Positions 8,248-17,845 are shown, counted from the stretch's first letter. The stretch is 64,000 bases of DNA from Streptomyces sp. PT12 (GCF_003311645.1 NZ_QEST01000079.1:248001-312000); one strand, 5' to 3'. The notes: generated by a model not told the origin, from the letters alone. Numbers and translations: made by a program.

Positions 8248-9288
8248 ATGTCTCTTTCTCTCTTCGTCCCCCTTCGCGGCGGCCTGCGCGCCCGCCTGGC
8301 CGCGGTCTGCTCGGCGCTCGCCGCCCTCGTCGCCGTCGCGGCCCAGCCCGCCGCCGCGGCCTCCTCGGCGGGGGGCGCGACCGTGGTGACGCGCGAGCGC
8401 GTCGACGAGCGCGTCCTCGACCTGACCATCGCGTCGCCCGCGTTGGGCACCGAGGTGGCCACCCGCGTCCTGCTGCCGCCGGGCCACGCCGACCAGCCGG
8501 GCCGCACCTGGCCGGTGATCTACCTGCTGCACGGCTGCTGCAACGCGACGGGCGGCTGGCTCGACTGGACCGAGGCCGCCGACGTCGCCGCCGTCACGGC
8601 GGACACCGAGGCGCTGATCGTGATGCCCGAAGGCGGCCCGGTCGGCTACTACAGCGACTGGTGGAACGGCGGCCTCGGCGGCCCCCCGGCCTGGGAGACC
8701 TTCCACCTGGTCGAGCTCCCCGCCCTGCTGGCCGACGAGGTGGGCGCGGGCGAGGAGCGCGCCGTCGCAGGGAACTCGATGGGCGGCACGGGCGCCCTCG
8801 GCTACGCGGCCCGCCACCCCGGCTTCTTCCGCGCCGCCGCCTCCTACAGCGGGCGCCTCGACACCCAGGCCGATCCCGCGGCCGTGATGAACCGCCTCGC
8901 CGACTTCGGCCTCGACCCGCTGGCCCTGTGGGGCGACCCGGTGGCGCAGGGGGAGATCTGGTCACGCCACAACCCCATCGCGCTGGCGCGCCACCTCCCT
9001 CCCGGCTTCCCCGTCTATGTGTCGAGCGGCAACGGCGAGCCGGGGCCACTCGACGAGCCGGGCGCCGAGTACGACGCGCTCGAGGCGGGGTTCGGGGAGA
9101 TGGCCGCCGCGTATGTCGCCGAGGCCAGGGAGCGGGGCGTGGCCGTCACCGCCCACCTCTACGGGCCTGGGACGCACGCCTGGCCGTACTGGGGGCGGGA
9201 GTTCGCGTGCTCGCTCCCGCTGCTCGCCCGCGCGATCGGCGCCGCCACATCCGCGCCACCGGAAGGAAACTGTTTCGTTTCGATCTGA
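8248..9288 (+). CDS. Secreted esterase, antigen-85/esterase-D-like alpha/beta hydrolase
   Basis: The 346-residue product has an N-terminal signal peptide (AALVAVAAQPAAAA) and a mature alpha/beta hydrolase. An oxyanion segment LLHGCCN and the nucleophile elbow GNSMGG (Ser177) are visible, with a late His in GPGTHAWPYW. The SDWWNGG and YSGRLDT segments are typical of the mycolyltransferase/S-formylglutathione hydrolase-like PF00756 family. In Streptomyces, which lacks mycolic acids, such proteins are probably extracellular esterases. The start lacks a good ribosome site, and a slightly later start cannot be excluded. Confidence 0.88.
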   Translation: MSLSLFVPLRGGLRARLAAVCSALAALVAVAAQPAAAASSAGGATVVTRERVDERVLDLTIASPALGTEVATRVLLPPGHADQPGRTWPVIYLLHGCCNATGGWLDWTEAADVAAVTADTEALIVMPEGGPVGYYSDWWNGGLGGPPAWETFHLVELPALLADEVGAGEERAVAGNSMGGTGALGYAARHPGFFRAAASYSGRLDTQADPAAVMNRLADFGLDPLALWGDPVAQGEIWSRHNPIALARHLPPGFPVYVSSGNGEPGPLDEPGAEYDALEAGFGEMAAAYVAEARERGVAVTAHLYGPGTHAWPYWGREFACSLPLLARAIGAATSAPPEGNCFVSI

Positions 9289-9347
9289 ACATCTGGCCGA
9301 AACCGGGGTACCCGTTCGGGTGAGAGCGCGGTGAAGGGGACGATGCT

Positions 9348-9911
9348 ATGGACAAGGCGGTCCGGTTGTGGCGTTGGCGGCGCAACCCACTGCGGCGGGG
9401 CTCGGACGTGGCGGAGGCGTGGGTCGGCCTCGCGGTTGGCCTGACGATGGCGGTGGGCGCGCCCCTGGCGGGCCTGGCGATGGCGGTCGGCGCGGCTGAG
9501 GGGATGCTCGACGAGGACGACGACCTGCGCGGCGTGACCGCGGTGGTCGTCACGGGCGCCCCCGTCCCCGGCATCGCGGGCCCGGGCGGCAAGGGCCTGG
9601 CCGCCGTGCGCTGGACGGACGACGACGGCACGGCCCGGGTGGGTGCCACGCACGTCGCCTTCGGCGCGGAGGAGGGCTCGCGCGTCACCATCTGGCTCGA
9701 CGACCAGGGCCGGATCAAGGACGCCCCCGCGGGACCCGCGGAGGTATGGGCCGGGGCAACGCTGCTGGGCGCGACGGCGACAGCGGGGGTGTGCGTTCTC
9801 GCCGCGGGCGCGCGCCTTGCGGTGCGTAGCCACCTCGCGCGACGGCGCGCGGCGCGCTGGGAGCGCGAGTGGACGGCGGTCGAGCCCCTGTGGTGCGACC
9901 GCGCGGCATAA
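9348..9911 (+). CDS. Rv1733c-family membrane protein
   Basis: The 187-residue protein opens with the family hallmark RLWRWRRNPLRRGSDVAEAWVGL. It has one hydrophobic segment near residues 30-50 and another near 140-160, and a basic C-terminal tail ending VEPLWCDRAA. Members are two-helix actinobacterial membrane proteins with an external domain between the helices; their molecular function is unknown. It follows the esterase gene after 59 bp and may be cotranscribed with it. Confidence 0.82.
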   Translation: MDKAVRLWRWRRNPLRRGSDVAEAWVGLAVGLTMAVGAPLAGLAMAVGAAEGMLDEDDDLRGVTAVVVTGAPVPGIAGPGGKGLAAVRWTDDDGTARVGATHVAFGAEEGSRVTIWLDDQGRIKDAPAGPAEVWAGATLLGATATAGVCVLAAGARLAVRSHLARRRAARWEREWTAVEPLWCDRAA

Positions 9912-10237
9912 CGCCTGCCGCGGGCTCGGCGGTGTGGCGCGGGCTGGGGTGGGTGAGGTGGCGTTCTGGAGGGTGTGTTCGCGGGGCGTGGCGCCTGCGG
10001 CGGGCTCGGCCGCCGTCTGCCGCGGGTTGGCCGCGTTGCGCGGGGTGAGGCGGGCTCGGCGCCACGCCTGCCGTGGGGGGAGAGGGCTGGCGTTCTGTGT
10101 GTCGGTCGGCCGGGCGCCGGATCGTGGCTCGTGCGGCGGGGGTGGCTCACGGACGGCGGGCCCCGGGGGCGAGCGCGTTCGGGTGCCGGAGGGCGCGGCC
10201 GGGGCCCCGGGGGGCCGATGCGGTGGGGCGCTGTGGC
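9912..10237. other. Noncoding spacer between converging genes
   Basis: The 326-bp region is G-rich on the plus strand and contains short imperfect duplications: GGCGTTCTG twice, GCGGGCTCGG three times and CTGCCGCGGG twice. Frames crossing it are shadows. It sits where a response regulator would be expected downstream of the histidine kinase, but none is encoded. Confidence 0.5.
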
Positions 10238-11359
10238 TCACGGGGAAGCGGGCCAGGGGAGCCAAGCCGTGAGGCGGAAGTCCTCGCCGGTCAGGGTGTG
10301 TTCGAGGCGGCCGCCCGCGAGCCCCGCGCGCTCCCGCAGGCCGATCAGGCCCATGCCCGCGCCGGGGACGGCCCGTTCGGGAGGCGCGCCTGGTGCGGGG
10401 TTGCGGATCTCCACGGTCAGCCCGTCCCCCGGGCCGCCGCTCACCGTGACCGTCACCGGCTCGTCGGGCGCGTGCTTGCGGGCGTTGGTCAGGCCCTCCT
10501 GCACCACGCGGTACGCCGTCCGCCCCGCGAGCGGCGGCGCGGCGGCCGGGTCGGCGACGTTCTGGCGCAGCGCGACCCGCATGCCCGCCGTGCGGGACTC
10601 GCGCGCCAGCCGTTCCAGATCGGCCAGGACCGGCTGCGGCGCCCCGACCGCGTCGCCGTCCGCCCGCAGCACGTCGATGATCTCCCGCAGGTCCTGAAGG
10701 GCCTGGTGTGCGCTGTCCCTGATCACGCCCGCCGCCCGCCCGATCTCGTCGGGCGGCGCCCCGGGGTTGAACTCCAGCGCGCCCGCGTGCACGCTCAGCA
10801 GCGACAGGCGGTGCGCCAGCACGTCGTGCATCTCCCGCGCGATGTCCTCGCGCGCCTGCCGCCGCGCCTCGACCGCCGCGCGTTCGGCCCGGTCCCGCAG
10901 CGACGCGATCAACTGCCGCCGCGAGCGCGCGAACAGGCCCCACCCGATCGCCCCGGCGACGAGCGCGAAGAACACGAGCGCCGAACTGGTCCTCGGGTCT
11001 TCGGGGTCGGGCCGCTGGACCAGGAAGAATGGCAGCGGCGCGAACGCGAACGCGGCCACCCACGCCGTCGTCCGCGGCGGGCGGTGCGTGGCCACCGTGA
11101 AGAGCGCGACGAGCGCCGCGCCCGTCACGAAGTGCGACTGCGTCCCGGCCAGGAGCAGCACCACCGCGAGGCCCACCGGCCAGCGGCGGCGCAGGAAGAC
11201 GGAGAGGCAGGCCACCGCGCCCGTCGCCTGGTCCACCAGCAGCCAGCCGTCCGACAGGTTCCTGCCGCGCACCACCGCGTCCGCGCTGAGCACGGAGAAG
11301 CCGACGGCGAAGAGGAAGGCGCAGACGTCGGTGGTCACGGCGCGGGCGGTGCGGGCCAT
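10238..11359 (-). CDS. Sensor histidine kinase (HisKA_3 type) without adjacent response regulator
   Basis: The 373-residue kinase starts at the ATG at 11359, with TACATT 8 nt upstream as a likely -10 for a leaderless message. Four to five hydrophobic helices span residues 10-145. The dimerisation box EDIAREMHDVLAHRLSLL places the phosphoacceptor at His178. The ATPase domain has GLTNARKHAP (N box) and GAGMGLIGLRERA (G box). This architecture belongs to NarL/DesK-type two-component systems, whose regulator gene normally follows directly; here the next gene converges from the other side and no regulator is present. Signal unknown. Confidence 0.92.
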   Translation of the reverse strand: MARTARAVTTDVCAFLFAVGFSVLSADAVVRGRNLSDGWLLVDQATGAVACLSVFLRRRWPVGLAVVLLLAGTQSHFVTGAALVALFTVATHRPPRTTAWVAAFAFAPLPFFLVQRPDPEDPRTSSALVFFALVAGAIGWGLFARSRRQLIASLRDRAERAAVEARRQAREDIAREMHDVLAHRLSLLSVHAGALEFNPGAPPDEIGRAAGVIRDSAHQALQDLREIIDVLRADGDAVGAPQPVLADLERLARESRTAGMRVALRQNVADPAAAPPLAGRTAYRVVQEGLTNARKHAPDEPVTVTVSGGPGDGLTVEIRNPAPGAPPERAVPGAGMGLIGLRERAGLAGGRLEHTLTGEDFRLTAWLPWPASP

Positions 11360-11490
11360 GCCGTCGAATGTACGGCCCATGGCACCCCGTGTGACCGGCC
11401 GCGGAGCGGATCGCGACCTTGGAACGACACCGCGCGCCGGGTCGGCGACTTTGGTCGCGCGGCGCGGAAGTCGCGCGATTCGCGCAATTG

Positions 11491-11503
11491 AGTGCTGCGC
11501 ACT
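11491..11503. promoter_or_regulatory. Candidate operator upstream of the acid-sugar operon
   Basis: An inverted repeat AGTGC-TGC-GCACT lies in the 277-bp divergent region between the histidine kinase and the GntP permease genes. Further toward the permease, a 13-bp direct repeat CGTCTCACACCCC occurs at 11581-11593 and 11594-11606. Either could bind the DeoR regulator at the end of the operon. This is inference from position only. Confidence 0.3.
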
Positions 11504-11636
11504 GCTTGTTCCGCGCAACTCCCGCCCGGCATGATGGCGGCCGTTCATCGTCTTTTCATGTCGCGGTGTGTCTCGTTGCCCGTCTCACACCCCCGTCTCA
11601 CACCCCCGTCTCGTCATGCAGGACCGGAGGATCAGC

Positions 11637-13142
11637 GTGGATCTTCAGCTACTTGCGGCTCTCGTCCTCGGCATAGCGACGATCGTCGTGGTCGTGCTGC
11701 GCACCCGCCTCGACGCGTTCATAGCCCTGCTCCTCGCGGCGCTGGTCACCGGGTTCGTCGCGGGCGCCCCCGCGGCCGAGTTGGTCGACCACATCGCCGC
11801 CGGGTTCGGCGACACCATGCGCTCCATCGGCATCGTCATCGGCCTCGGCGTCGGCATCGGCAAGCTCCTCGAGGTCTCGGGCGCCGCCGACGCGCTCGCC
11901 AGGACGTTCGTCCGCGCCTTCGGCAAGGGGCGCGAGGCGTGGGCCATGGCGGGCTCGGGCGCCGTCGTCTCCGTCCCGGTCTTCTGCGACTCGGGCTATG
12001 TGATCATGAACCCGCTCGCGCGCTCCATCGCCCGCCGCAAGGGCACGGGTTATGTGACCCTCGCGCTCGCCCTCGGCTGCGGCATGACCCTGACCCACCA
12101 CCTCGTCCCGCCCACCCCGGGCCCGCTCGGCGTGGCCGGTATCCTCGGCGTTGACCTCGGCGGGCTGCTGGTGGCCGGGCTTGTGTACTCGGTGCTGCTG
12201 CTCCCGATCGTGGTGATGTACGCACGCTGGATGGGACCCCGCCTGGAGGCACATGTGTCGCCCGAGGTCAGGGCCGAGGTCTACGGCGAGGTCGCCGTCC
12301 CCGCGGGCGCCGTCCCCGCGGGAGGCAACGCCCCCGCGGCCCCCGCGGCCGACACCCCCGCGCCCGACCCCGCCGGGGGCCCGGCCGGGAGCCCGGCCCG
12401 GAGCCCCGCCGCCGCGCTCGGTGAGCCGCCCGAGGGCGCGCGCCCGCACCGCGTCCCGGCGTTCCTCGCGTTCCTCCCCCTGCTGGTGCCGCTGCTGCTG
12501 ATCGTCGCCAACACCGCCGCGACCGCCATCGACCAGGACCGGCAGGGCGCGCTCGGCGGCGATGACTACGAGCCGTCCCGCGTCGCCGAAGTGCTCAGCT
12601 TCGTCGGCGACCCGATCGTCGCCCTCCTGGTCGGCATCGTCCTCGCCGTCTATCTGCTGCTGCCCCGCTGGACCCCGCGCCGCGCGGTCAGCGGCTGGCT
12701 GGCCGAGGCCGCCTCGTCGGCCGGGCTGATCATCCTCATCACGGGCGCGGGCGGGGCGTTCGGCGCGGTGCTGCGCGCCACAGGCGTCGGCGACGAGCTG
12801 GCCGAGGCGATCTCCTCATGGAACCTGCCCGCCGTCCTGGTGCCCTTCCTCATCGCCAGCCTGGTGCGCGTCGCCCAGGGCTCGGGCACCGTCGCCATGA
12901 TCACCGCCGCGTCCGTCACCGCGCCGCTGCTCGACGGGCTCGGCCTGTCCGCGCTGATGGCCGGACTCGCCTGCTGCGCGGGCTCGATGGTGCTGAGCTA
13001 CTTCAACGACTCCTACTTCTGGGTCGTCACGCGCTTCACCGGCCTCGACGGCACCGCCGCCATCCGCGGCTGGTCGGGCATCACCACCGCCGTGTGGCTG
13101 GGCTCGCTGCCGCTCCTGCTGGTCGGGAGCCTGTTCCTGTGA
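11637..13142 (+). CDS. GntP-family permease for a sugar acid
   Basis: The GTG at 11637 is chosen because GGAGG ends 6 nt before it; an in-frame upstream ATG has no such site. The 501-residue product has about 12 hydrophobic segments. GntP-type landmarks include GIVIGLGVGIGKLLEVSGAA, VFCDSGYVIMNPLA and LTHHLVPPTPGPLGVAGILG. An Ala/Pro-rich loop near residues 220-270 is an actinobacterial insertion. GntP proteins are proton symporters for gluconate-like acids. The overlap with a DUF1537 kinase and a PdxA2-type dehydrogenase points to threonate or erythronate as substrate. Confidence 0.92.
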   Translation: MDLQLLAALVLGIATIVVVVLRTRLDAFIALLLAALVTGFVAGAPAAELVDHIAAGFGDTMRSIGIVIGLGVGIGKLLEVSGAADALARTFVRAFGKGREAWAMAGSGAVVSVPVFCDSGYVIMNPLARSIARRKGTGYVTLALALGCGMTLTHHLVPPTPGPLGVAGILGVDLGGLLVAGLVYSVLLLPIVVMYARWMGPRLEAHVSPEVRAEVYGEVAVPAGAVPAGGNAPAAPAADTPAPDPAGGPAGSPARSPAAALGEPPEGARPHRVPAFLAFLPLLVPLLLIVANTAATAIDQDRQGALGGDDYEPSRVAEVLSFVGDPIVALLVGIVLAVYLLLPRWTPRRAVSGWLAEAASSAGLIILITGAGGAFGAVLRATGVGDELAEAISSWNLPAVLVPFLIASLVRVAQGSGTVAMITAASVTAPLLDGLGLSALMAGLACCAGSMVLSYFNDSYFWVVTRFTGLDGTAAIRGWSGITTAVWLGSLPLLLVGSLFL

Positions 13143-14533
13143 ACAGCTCCAACGCCCCCCGCGCCGCCCGCACTTCGGGCGTCCTCGTCGTGGCCGACGA
13201 CCTGACGGGCGCCAACGCCACCGCCGCGGGGTTCGCCCGGGCCGGGCTGCGGGCGGTCACCGCGGGGCCAGGCTGCGACGCGGACGCGCTCGCGGCGTTC
13301 GGCGCGCGGTTCGACGCGGTCGTCGTGTGCACCGACAGCAGACACGCCCCGCCCGCCGACGCCGCCACGCACGTCACCGACGCCATCCGCACCGGCTGGC
13401 CCGCCTCCCTCGTCTGCAACCGGATCGACTCCACCCTGCGCGGCAACGTCGGCGCCACCACGGCCGCCGCCCTGCGCGCCGTGCGCGACCTCTCGGGGCG
13501 CTGGGCCGTCGCGCTGTGCGCCCCCGCGCACCCCGGCGCGCGGCGGCACACCGTGCAGGGCAGCCAACTCCTCGACGGCGTCCGCCTTGAGGAGACCGAG
13601 CTTGCGGCCGACCCGCGCTCGCCCGTCCCCACCTCCGACATCGCCGCCCTGCTGGCCGCCCAGGCCCCGCACCTGGCCACCGCGGCGCTGCCGCTCTCCG
13701 CCGTCACGGGCGACCCCGACGCGCTGCGCGACCGCGTCGCCACGCTACTGGCCGACGGCGCCGACGTGCTGATCGCCGACGCCCTCACCACCGACCACCT
13801 GCGCCGTTCCGCGGCCGCAGCCGTCGCCGCGGGAGACGCGTGGGCCGGATCGGGCGGCGGCGCGCCCGTCTGGCTCTCCGTCGACCCGGGGCCGGGATCG
13901 GTCGCCCTCGCCGGGGCGCTCGGCCTGGCGCGCGCCGGCGGTGGCGCACCCCTGCTCGCCGTCTCGGGATCCACCACCCGCCTCACGCGCGACCAGCTCG
14001 CGCGCCTCGCCGCCGAACGGCCCGTGCGCACCGTCCGCCCGGTGCCAGCGGGCCCCGGGCCGCTGCCCGACCTGGCGGCCACCGCCGAAGCCCTCGCCCG
14101 CGCGCTCGCCGACGCGGGCCCCGGCGAAACGGTGCTGCTCGCCACCGTCATCGACGGCTCCGATGTCGTCGAGCTGACCCCGGCCGACGCCGCGATGCTG
14201 CCAGCCGCCCTGGCCGCCACCGTGCGCGACGCGCTCGAACGGCGCCGCGTGGACGGCCTGTTCGCCACCGGAGGCGACATGGCCGCCGCCCTGCTGCGCG
14301 CGCTCGACGTCGCCGGGCTCGCCATCGAGGAGGAGCTGGTGCCGCTCGCCGTCGCGGGGACCGCCGTCGGCGGCCCCTGGGCCGGGCTGCCCGTGGTCAC
14401 CAAGGGCGGCCTCGTCGGCGACCCCGCCACCACCGTCGCCTGCCTCGACCACCTCGCGCGGATGGCCACCGCCGCCCACCGCCGGGTCCCGGCAGCGCAA
14501 GCCACCCGCGACACCCCAGGGAGAAACGCATGA
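13139..14533 (+). CDS. Four-carbon acid sugar kinase (DUF1537, DtnK/OtnK type)
   Basis: Translation starts at GTG 13139, overlapping the permease stop by 4 bases (GTGA), so the two are translationally coupled. The 464-residue protein has the N-terminal substrate motif VVADDLTGANATAAGFA, the segment NRIDSTLRGNVG, and a C-terminal nucleotide domain with FATGGDMAAALLRAL and VTKGGLVGDP. DUF1537 enzymes phosphorylate four-carbon sugar acids such as D-threonate or 3-oxo-tetronates at C4. With PdxA2 next door the expected product is 4-phospho-D-threonate or the erythronate equivalent. Which epimer is used cannot be told from sequence. Confidence 0.92.
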   Translation: MNSSNAPRAARTSGVLVVADDLTGANATAAGFARAGLRAVTAGPGCDADALAAFGARFDAVVVCTDSRHAPPADAATHVTDAIRTGWPASLVCNRIDSTLRGNVGATTAAALRAVRDLSGRWAVALCAPAHPGARRHTVQGSQLLDGVRLEETELAADPRSPVPTSDIAALLAAQAPHLATAALPLSAVTGDPDALRDRVATLLADGADVLIADALTTDHLRRSAAAAVAAGDAWAGSGGGAPVWLSVDPGPGSVALAGALGLARAGGGAPLLAVSGSTTRLTRDQLARLAAERPVRTVRPVPAGPGPLPDLAATAEALARALADAGPGETVLLATVIDGSDVVELTPADAAMLPAALAATVRDALERRRVDGLFATGGDMAAALLRALDVAGLAIEEELVPLAVAGTAVGGPWAGLPVVTKGGLVGDPATTVACLDHLARMATAAHRRVPAAQATRDTPGRNA

Positions 14534-15585
14534 CCCGCCCCGTCCTCGCCCTCACCCTCGGCGACCCCGCCGGGATCGGCCCCGAGATCACCGCCCGCAC
14601 CCTGGCCGCCGTCGCCGGGGAGGAGGGGCACCACGGCGTGGCCGTCGGCGACGCCGAGGCGCTGCGCCGCGGCGCCAGGGCGGCGGGCGTGGACGCCGAG
14701 GTGCGCGTGCTCGGCGACTTCACCGCCGAGCCCGCTGGCCCCGGCACGATCGATATCGTCGACACCGGCGAACTCGGCCGTGACCTCCCCGACTTCGGCA
14801 CCGTCGACGCCCGCGGCGGCCGCGCGGCCGTCACCGCCATCGAGGTCGCCACGCGCGCCGCGCTCGACGGCGCGGTCGCGGGCGTCGTCACCGGGCCGAT
14901 CAACAAGGAGGCGATCTGGCGGGCGGGTTCGAAGCACCTGGGGCACACCGAGATGCTGGGTGAGCTGACCGGGGTCACCCGCCAGGACACGATGTTCGTG
15001 GTCCGCAACACCGCCATCGAAGGCCACCACCTGCGGATCTTCTTCACCACCCGGCATGTGTCGCTGCGCAGGGCGCTCGACCTCATCACCCGGGAGAACG
15101 TGGCGCGTTCCCTTCGCGACGCCGCCACCGCGCTGCGCGTCTTCGGCACCCCCGCCCCGCGCCTCGCCGTCGCCGCGCTCAACCCCCACGGCGGCGAGAA
15201 CGGCGCGTTCGGCGACGAGGAGATCCAGCACATCGGCCCGGCGTGCGAGGACGCGCGCGCCGACGGGCTCGACGTCACCGGGCCCGTGCCCGCCGACTCG
15301 GTCTTCCACCAGGGACTCACAGGGCGTTTCGACGGCGTGCTCTCCCACTTCCACGACCAAGGCCACATCCCCGCCAAGACCTACGACTTCGACGGCACGA
15401 TCTCCGTCACCGTCGGCCTGCCGATCCTGCGCACCTCCGTGGACCACGGCACGGCGTTCGACATCGCGGGCACCGGGCGCGCCAACCACGGGACGATGCT
15501 CTCGGCCTACCGCGCCGCCGTCGATCACGCCCCCTCGGTGCCGCTCATCCGCCGCACCTACACGCCCGCGGGGGAGGCGAGTTGA
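14530..15585 (+). CDS. pdxA2: PdxA2-type 4-phospho-tetronate dehydrogenase
   Basis: The 351-residue protein starts at ATG 14530, overlapping the kinase stop (ATGA). It shows the PdxA fold signature from LGDPAGIGPEI and TGPINKEA. The metal-binding histidines lie in SKHLGHTEMLGE, ALNPHGGENGAFGDEE and HDQGHIPAKTYDFDG. PdxA proper makes the pyridoxal precursor from 4-phosphohydroxythreonine. The PdxA2 branch, found beside DUF1537 kinases, oxidises 4-phospho-threonate or -erythronate and decarboxylates it to dihydroxyacetone phosphate. Context favours that catabolic role over vitamin B6 synthesis. Confidence 0.92.
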   Translation: MTRPVLALTLGDPAGIGPEITARTLAAVAGEEGHHGVAVGDAEALRRGARAAGVDAEVRVLGDFTAEPAGPGTIDIVDTGELGRDLPDFGTVDARGGRAAVTAIEVATRAALDGAVAGVVTGPINKEAIWRAGSKHLGHTEMLGELTGVTRQDTMFVVRNTAIEGHHLRIFFTTRHVSLRRALDLITRENVARSLRDAATALRVFGTPAPRLAVAALNPHGGENGAFGDEEIQHIGPACEDARADGLDVTGPVPADSVFHQGLTGRFDGVLSHFHDQGHIPAKTYDFDGTISVTVGLPILRTSVDHGTAFDIAGTGRANHGTMLSAYRAAVDHAPSVPLIRRTYTPAGEAS

Positions 15586-16382
15586 CATCGGTGAGGCGGT
15601 CCACCAGGGAGCGGCACGAGGCGCTGCTCCGGCTGCTGCGCGACGGGGTGACCCGCGTCGAGGAGCTTGCCGACGCGCTCGGCATCTCGCCGTCCACCGT
15701 CCGGCGCGACCTCGGGCGGCTCTCGGGCGACCGCAAGGTCGCCAGGACCTATGGCGGGGCCGTGGTGCCCGAGGCGTTCACCGAGCGGCCCGTGGGGGAG
15801 AGCGCGCTGCTGCGCCGCGCGGCCAAGGCCGATATCGCCACGGCGGCACGGGAGTTGCTGCCCACCTCGGGGGCGGTGTTCGCCGACGCGGGAACGACGT
15901 GTGCCGCGCTGGCCCGCCACCTGGCCGACACCCCTGGCACGGGTCCCGTGGTGACCAGGGGTCTTGAGACGGCCATGGCCCTGGCGGGGGCGGTGGACCG
16001 CGATGTGGTGCTCCTGGGCGGGCTGATCCGCCCGCTGAGCCATGGGCTGGTCGGGCCGCTGACCGAACTGGCCCTGGAACGGCTGTCGTTCGAGGTGGCG
16101 TTCCTCGGCGCCGACGCCGTGGACCCGGCCCGTGGCATCGGCGAGCCGACGCTCGAGGAGACGGCGGTGAAGGAGCGCGTCGCCGCGCGGGCCCGGCGCG
16201 TCGTGGTGCTCGCCGACTCCACCAAGCTGCTGGTCCCCGACGCCCCGGCCTGGACCCGTTTCCCTGGTGCCTGGACCCTGGTCACCGACGCGGAGGCCCC
16301 CCTCGACCTGGACCCGCGCTGCGCCGAGCAGGACGTCACCCTGGTCCGCGCCCCCGCGGGGGGCGAGGGGAGAGGATCTTGA
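15582..16382 (+). CDS. DeoR-family regulator of the acid-sugar operon
   Basis: I take the TTG at 15582, which overlaps the pdxA2 stop and has GGGGAGG 4 nt before it; a GTG at 15591 is the alternative. The 266-residue product has an N-terminal helix-turn-helix (RVEELADALGISPSTVRRDLGRL) and the DeoR effector domain with ADAGTTCAALARHL, LLGGLIRP, FLGADAVDPARG and LADSTKL. DeoR repressors sense phosphorylated sugars, so a phospho-tetronate made by the upstream kinase is a sensible inducer. Being last gene of the operon implies autoregulation. Its 3' end overlaps the converging TPR pseudogene by 47 bp. Confidence 0.9.
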   Translation: MTSVRRSTRERHEALLRLLRDGVTRVEELADALGISPSTVRRDLGRLSGDRKVARTYGGAVVPEAFTERPVGESALLRRAAKADIATAARELLPTSGAVFADAGTTCAALARHLADTPGTGPVVTRGLETAMALAGAVDRDVVLLGGLIRPLSHGLVGPLTELALERLSFEVAFLGADAVDPARGIGEPTLEETAVKERVAARARRVVVLADSTKLLVPDAPAWTRFPGAWTLVTDAEAPLDLDPRCAEQDVTLVRAPAGGEGRGS

Positions 16383-17845
16383 TCGCCAGCCAGTTGAGGA
16401 ATTCCTGGCCGCGCCTCACCCTGCCCTCGTGGACACCGGGCCGCTCCCTGGCCAACTCCCGCCATATAGCGATCATTTCGGTGATCGCGGACCGTGCCTC
16501 ACGGTATCGGCCCAGGCCGCTCAGCCGCAGGGCGACGAGGTCGAGCCCCATGGCGAGGTCGGCGAGGTAGCCCTCGGGGCGGGCCCCGGCAAGACCCCGG
16601 TACACCGCCACACTCTCGGTGGCGGCGGCCAGCGCCTCCTCTTCCCTGCCTCGCTCGGCCAGCCGGTTGGACAGGGTGTGAAGGCTCATGGCGAGGCCGG
16701 GGAGGTGGGCGTCGGGTAGCGCGTCGGTCAGCTCGCGGTAGGTCCCGACGGCCTCGGTGGCGGCGGTGAGCGCGTCGTCGTGGCGGTCGAGGGCGGCGAG
16801 GTCGATCGAGAGGCTGTTGAGGGCGTTGGCCAGTTCGGGGAGGTGGTCCTGGGGTGATGTCCTGGCCAACTCCCTTTGTGCGTCCACGGCTTCGGTGGCG
16901 GCGGCGAGCGCGTCGTCGTGCCGCCCGAGTCTCCCCAGCCAGACGCCGAGGTTGTGCAGGCTCGTGGCGAGGGACGGAAGGCCATCGGGGTCATCGCGCG
17001 CCCAGGCGCGGTGCTCGTCCGCGAGGCGCCGGGTGAGCCGGGCGGCCCACGGGGCGAGGCGGTGGCTGGCCTCTGGCAGCCGGTCGGCAAGCTCCTCGAG
17101 CCGGGCGCGCGGCAGGCGTTCGGCGATCCCGTGGAGCGCGTCGAGCAGGGGCCCTGGGGTCGAGGTGCGGGTGGCGGCGTCGACGGCCGGTCCGGCAAGG
17201 AACTCCGGCTGGGCCAGGCAGAGTTCGGTCAGCGACGGGTCGAGGCGGCGGTCGAAGACGGGGTGGGCGGCGGCGCGGGAGTAGACGGTCAGCAGCTGGA
17301 CGGCCTGGGACTCCGTGGCGCCCCGCGCGAGGCGGTGGGCGAGGCCGGGGTCGCGTTCCAGGTGGCGGCCCACCAACCGCTCGGCCAGGCGGTCGGGTTG
17401 GAGGCTGTCCCAGGGGCGCCCGCCCGCGGGCGGGGGATAGAGCGCCCCGATCCACTCGCGCACCGCGCGGCGCCGGTCCGAGGGCTGGTCGGCCAGCCCC
17501 GGCACGCGGCCCAGCAGGGCGTCGGCCAGGTCGCGGGTCCCGGCGCCGAGGAGGAACGCGGCGACCAGCGCGTCGGTCAGGGTGCCGGGCGACAGGGACG
17601 GGAGCAGCCCGTGGGCGGTCGCCGCGGCGGTCCAGTAGCGGCGTTCGTGCGCCGGAAGCCGGTCCTCCACGCCATCCGCGTCGCCCCGGCCATCCGCGTC
17701 CCCCCTGGCGGCGTCGAGAAGGTCGGCAAGCGCCGTCATATGGAGGGTCAACACCCCCTCAAGGCCGGGGTGTTGGAGGGCAGCACGTTGGAGGGCGGCG
17801 TCCGCGCCGGGTGCGGTGAGGCGCCTGGCCAGCGCGGGCCAGCCA
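16336..17845 (-). pseudogene. Tetratricopeptide-repeat protein, 5' part deleted
   Basis: An open frame of about 500 residues contains at least three TPR-like blocks of the form LGRLGRHDDALAAATEAVDAQRELA near its C-terminus, preceded by a helical region (PEASHRLAPWAARLTRRLADEHRAW). Proteins with this sequence style are normally much larger and begin with an ATPase module, which is absent. Homology-like sequence starts abruptly near 17845 (ALARRLTAPGADAALQ), where a GH35-like fragment ends. No start codon with a ribosome site exists at the junction. I interpret it as the 3' remainder of a large gene after a deletion. Confidence 0.65.

Noticed and set aside
6895-8817. 640-codon minus-strand frame covering the aldo/keto reductase and esterase genes
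   Set aside because: Covers two convincing plus-strand genes with catalytic motifs; composition is that of an antisense shadow.
13081-15588. 835-codon minus-strand frame across the kinase and pdxA2 genes
   Set aside because: Ser/Arg-rich low-complexity translation opposite genes with complete family motifs.
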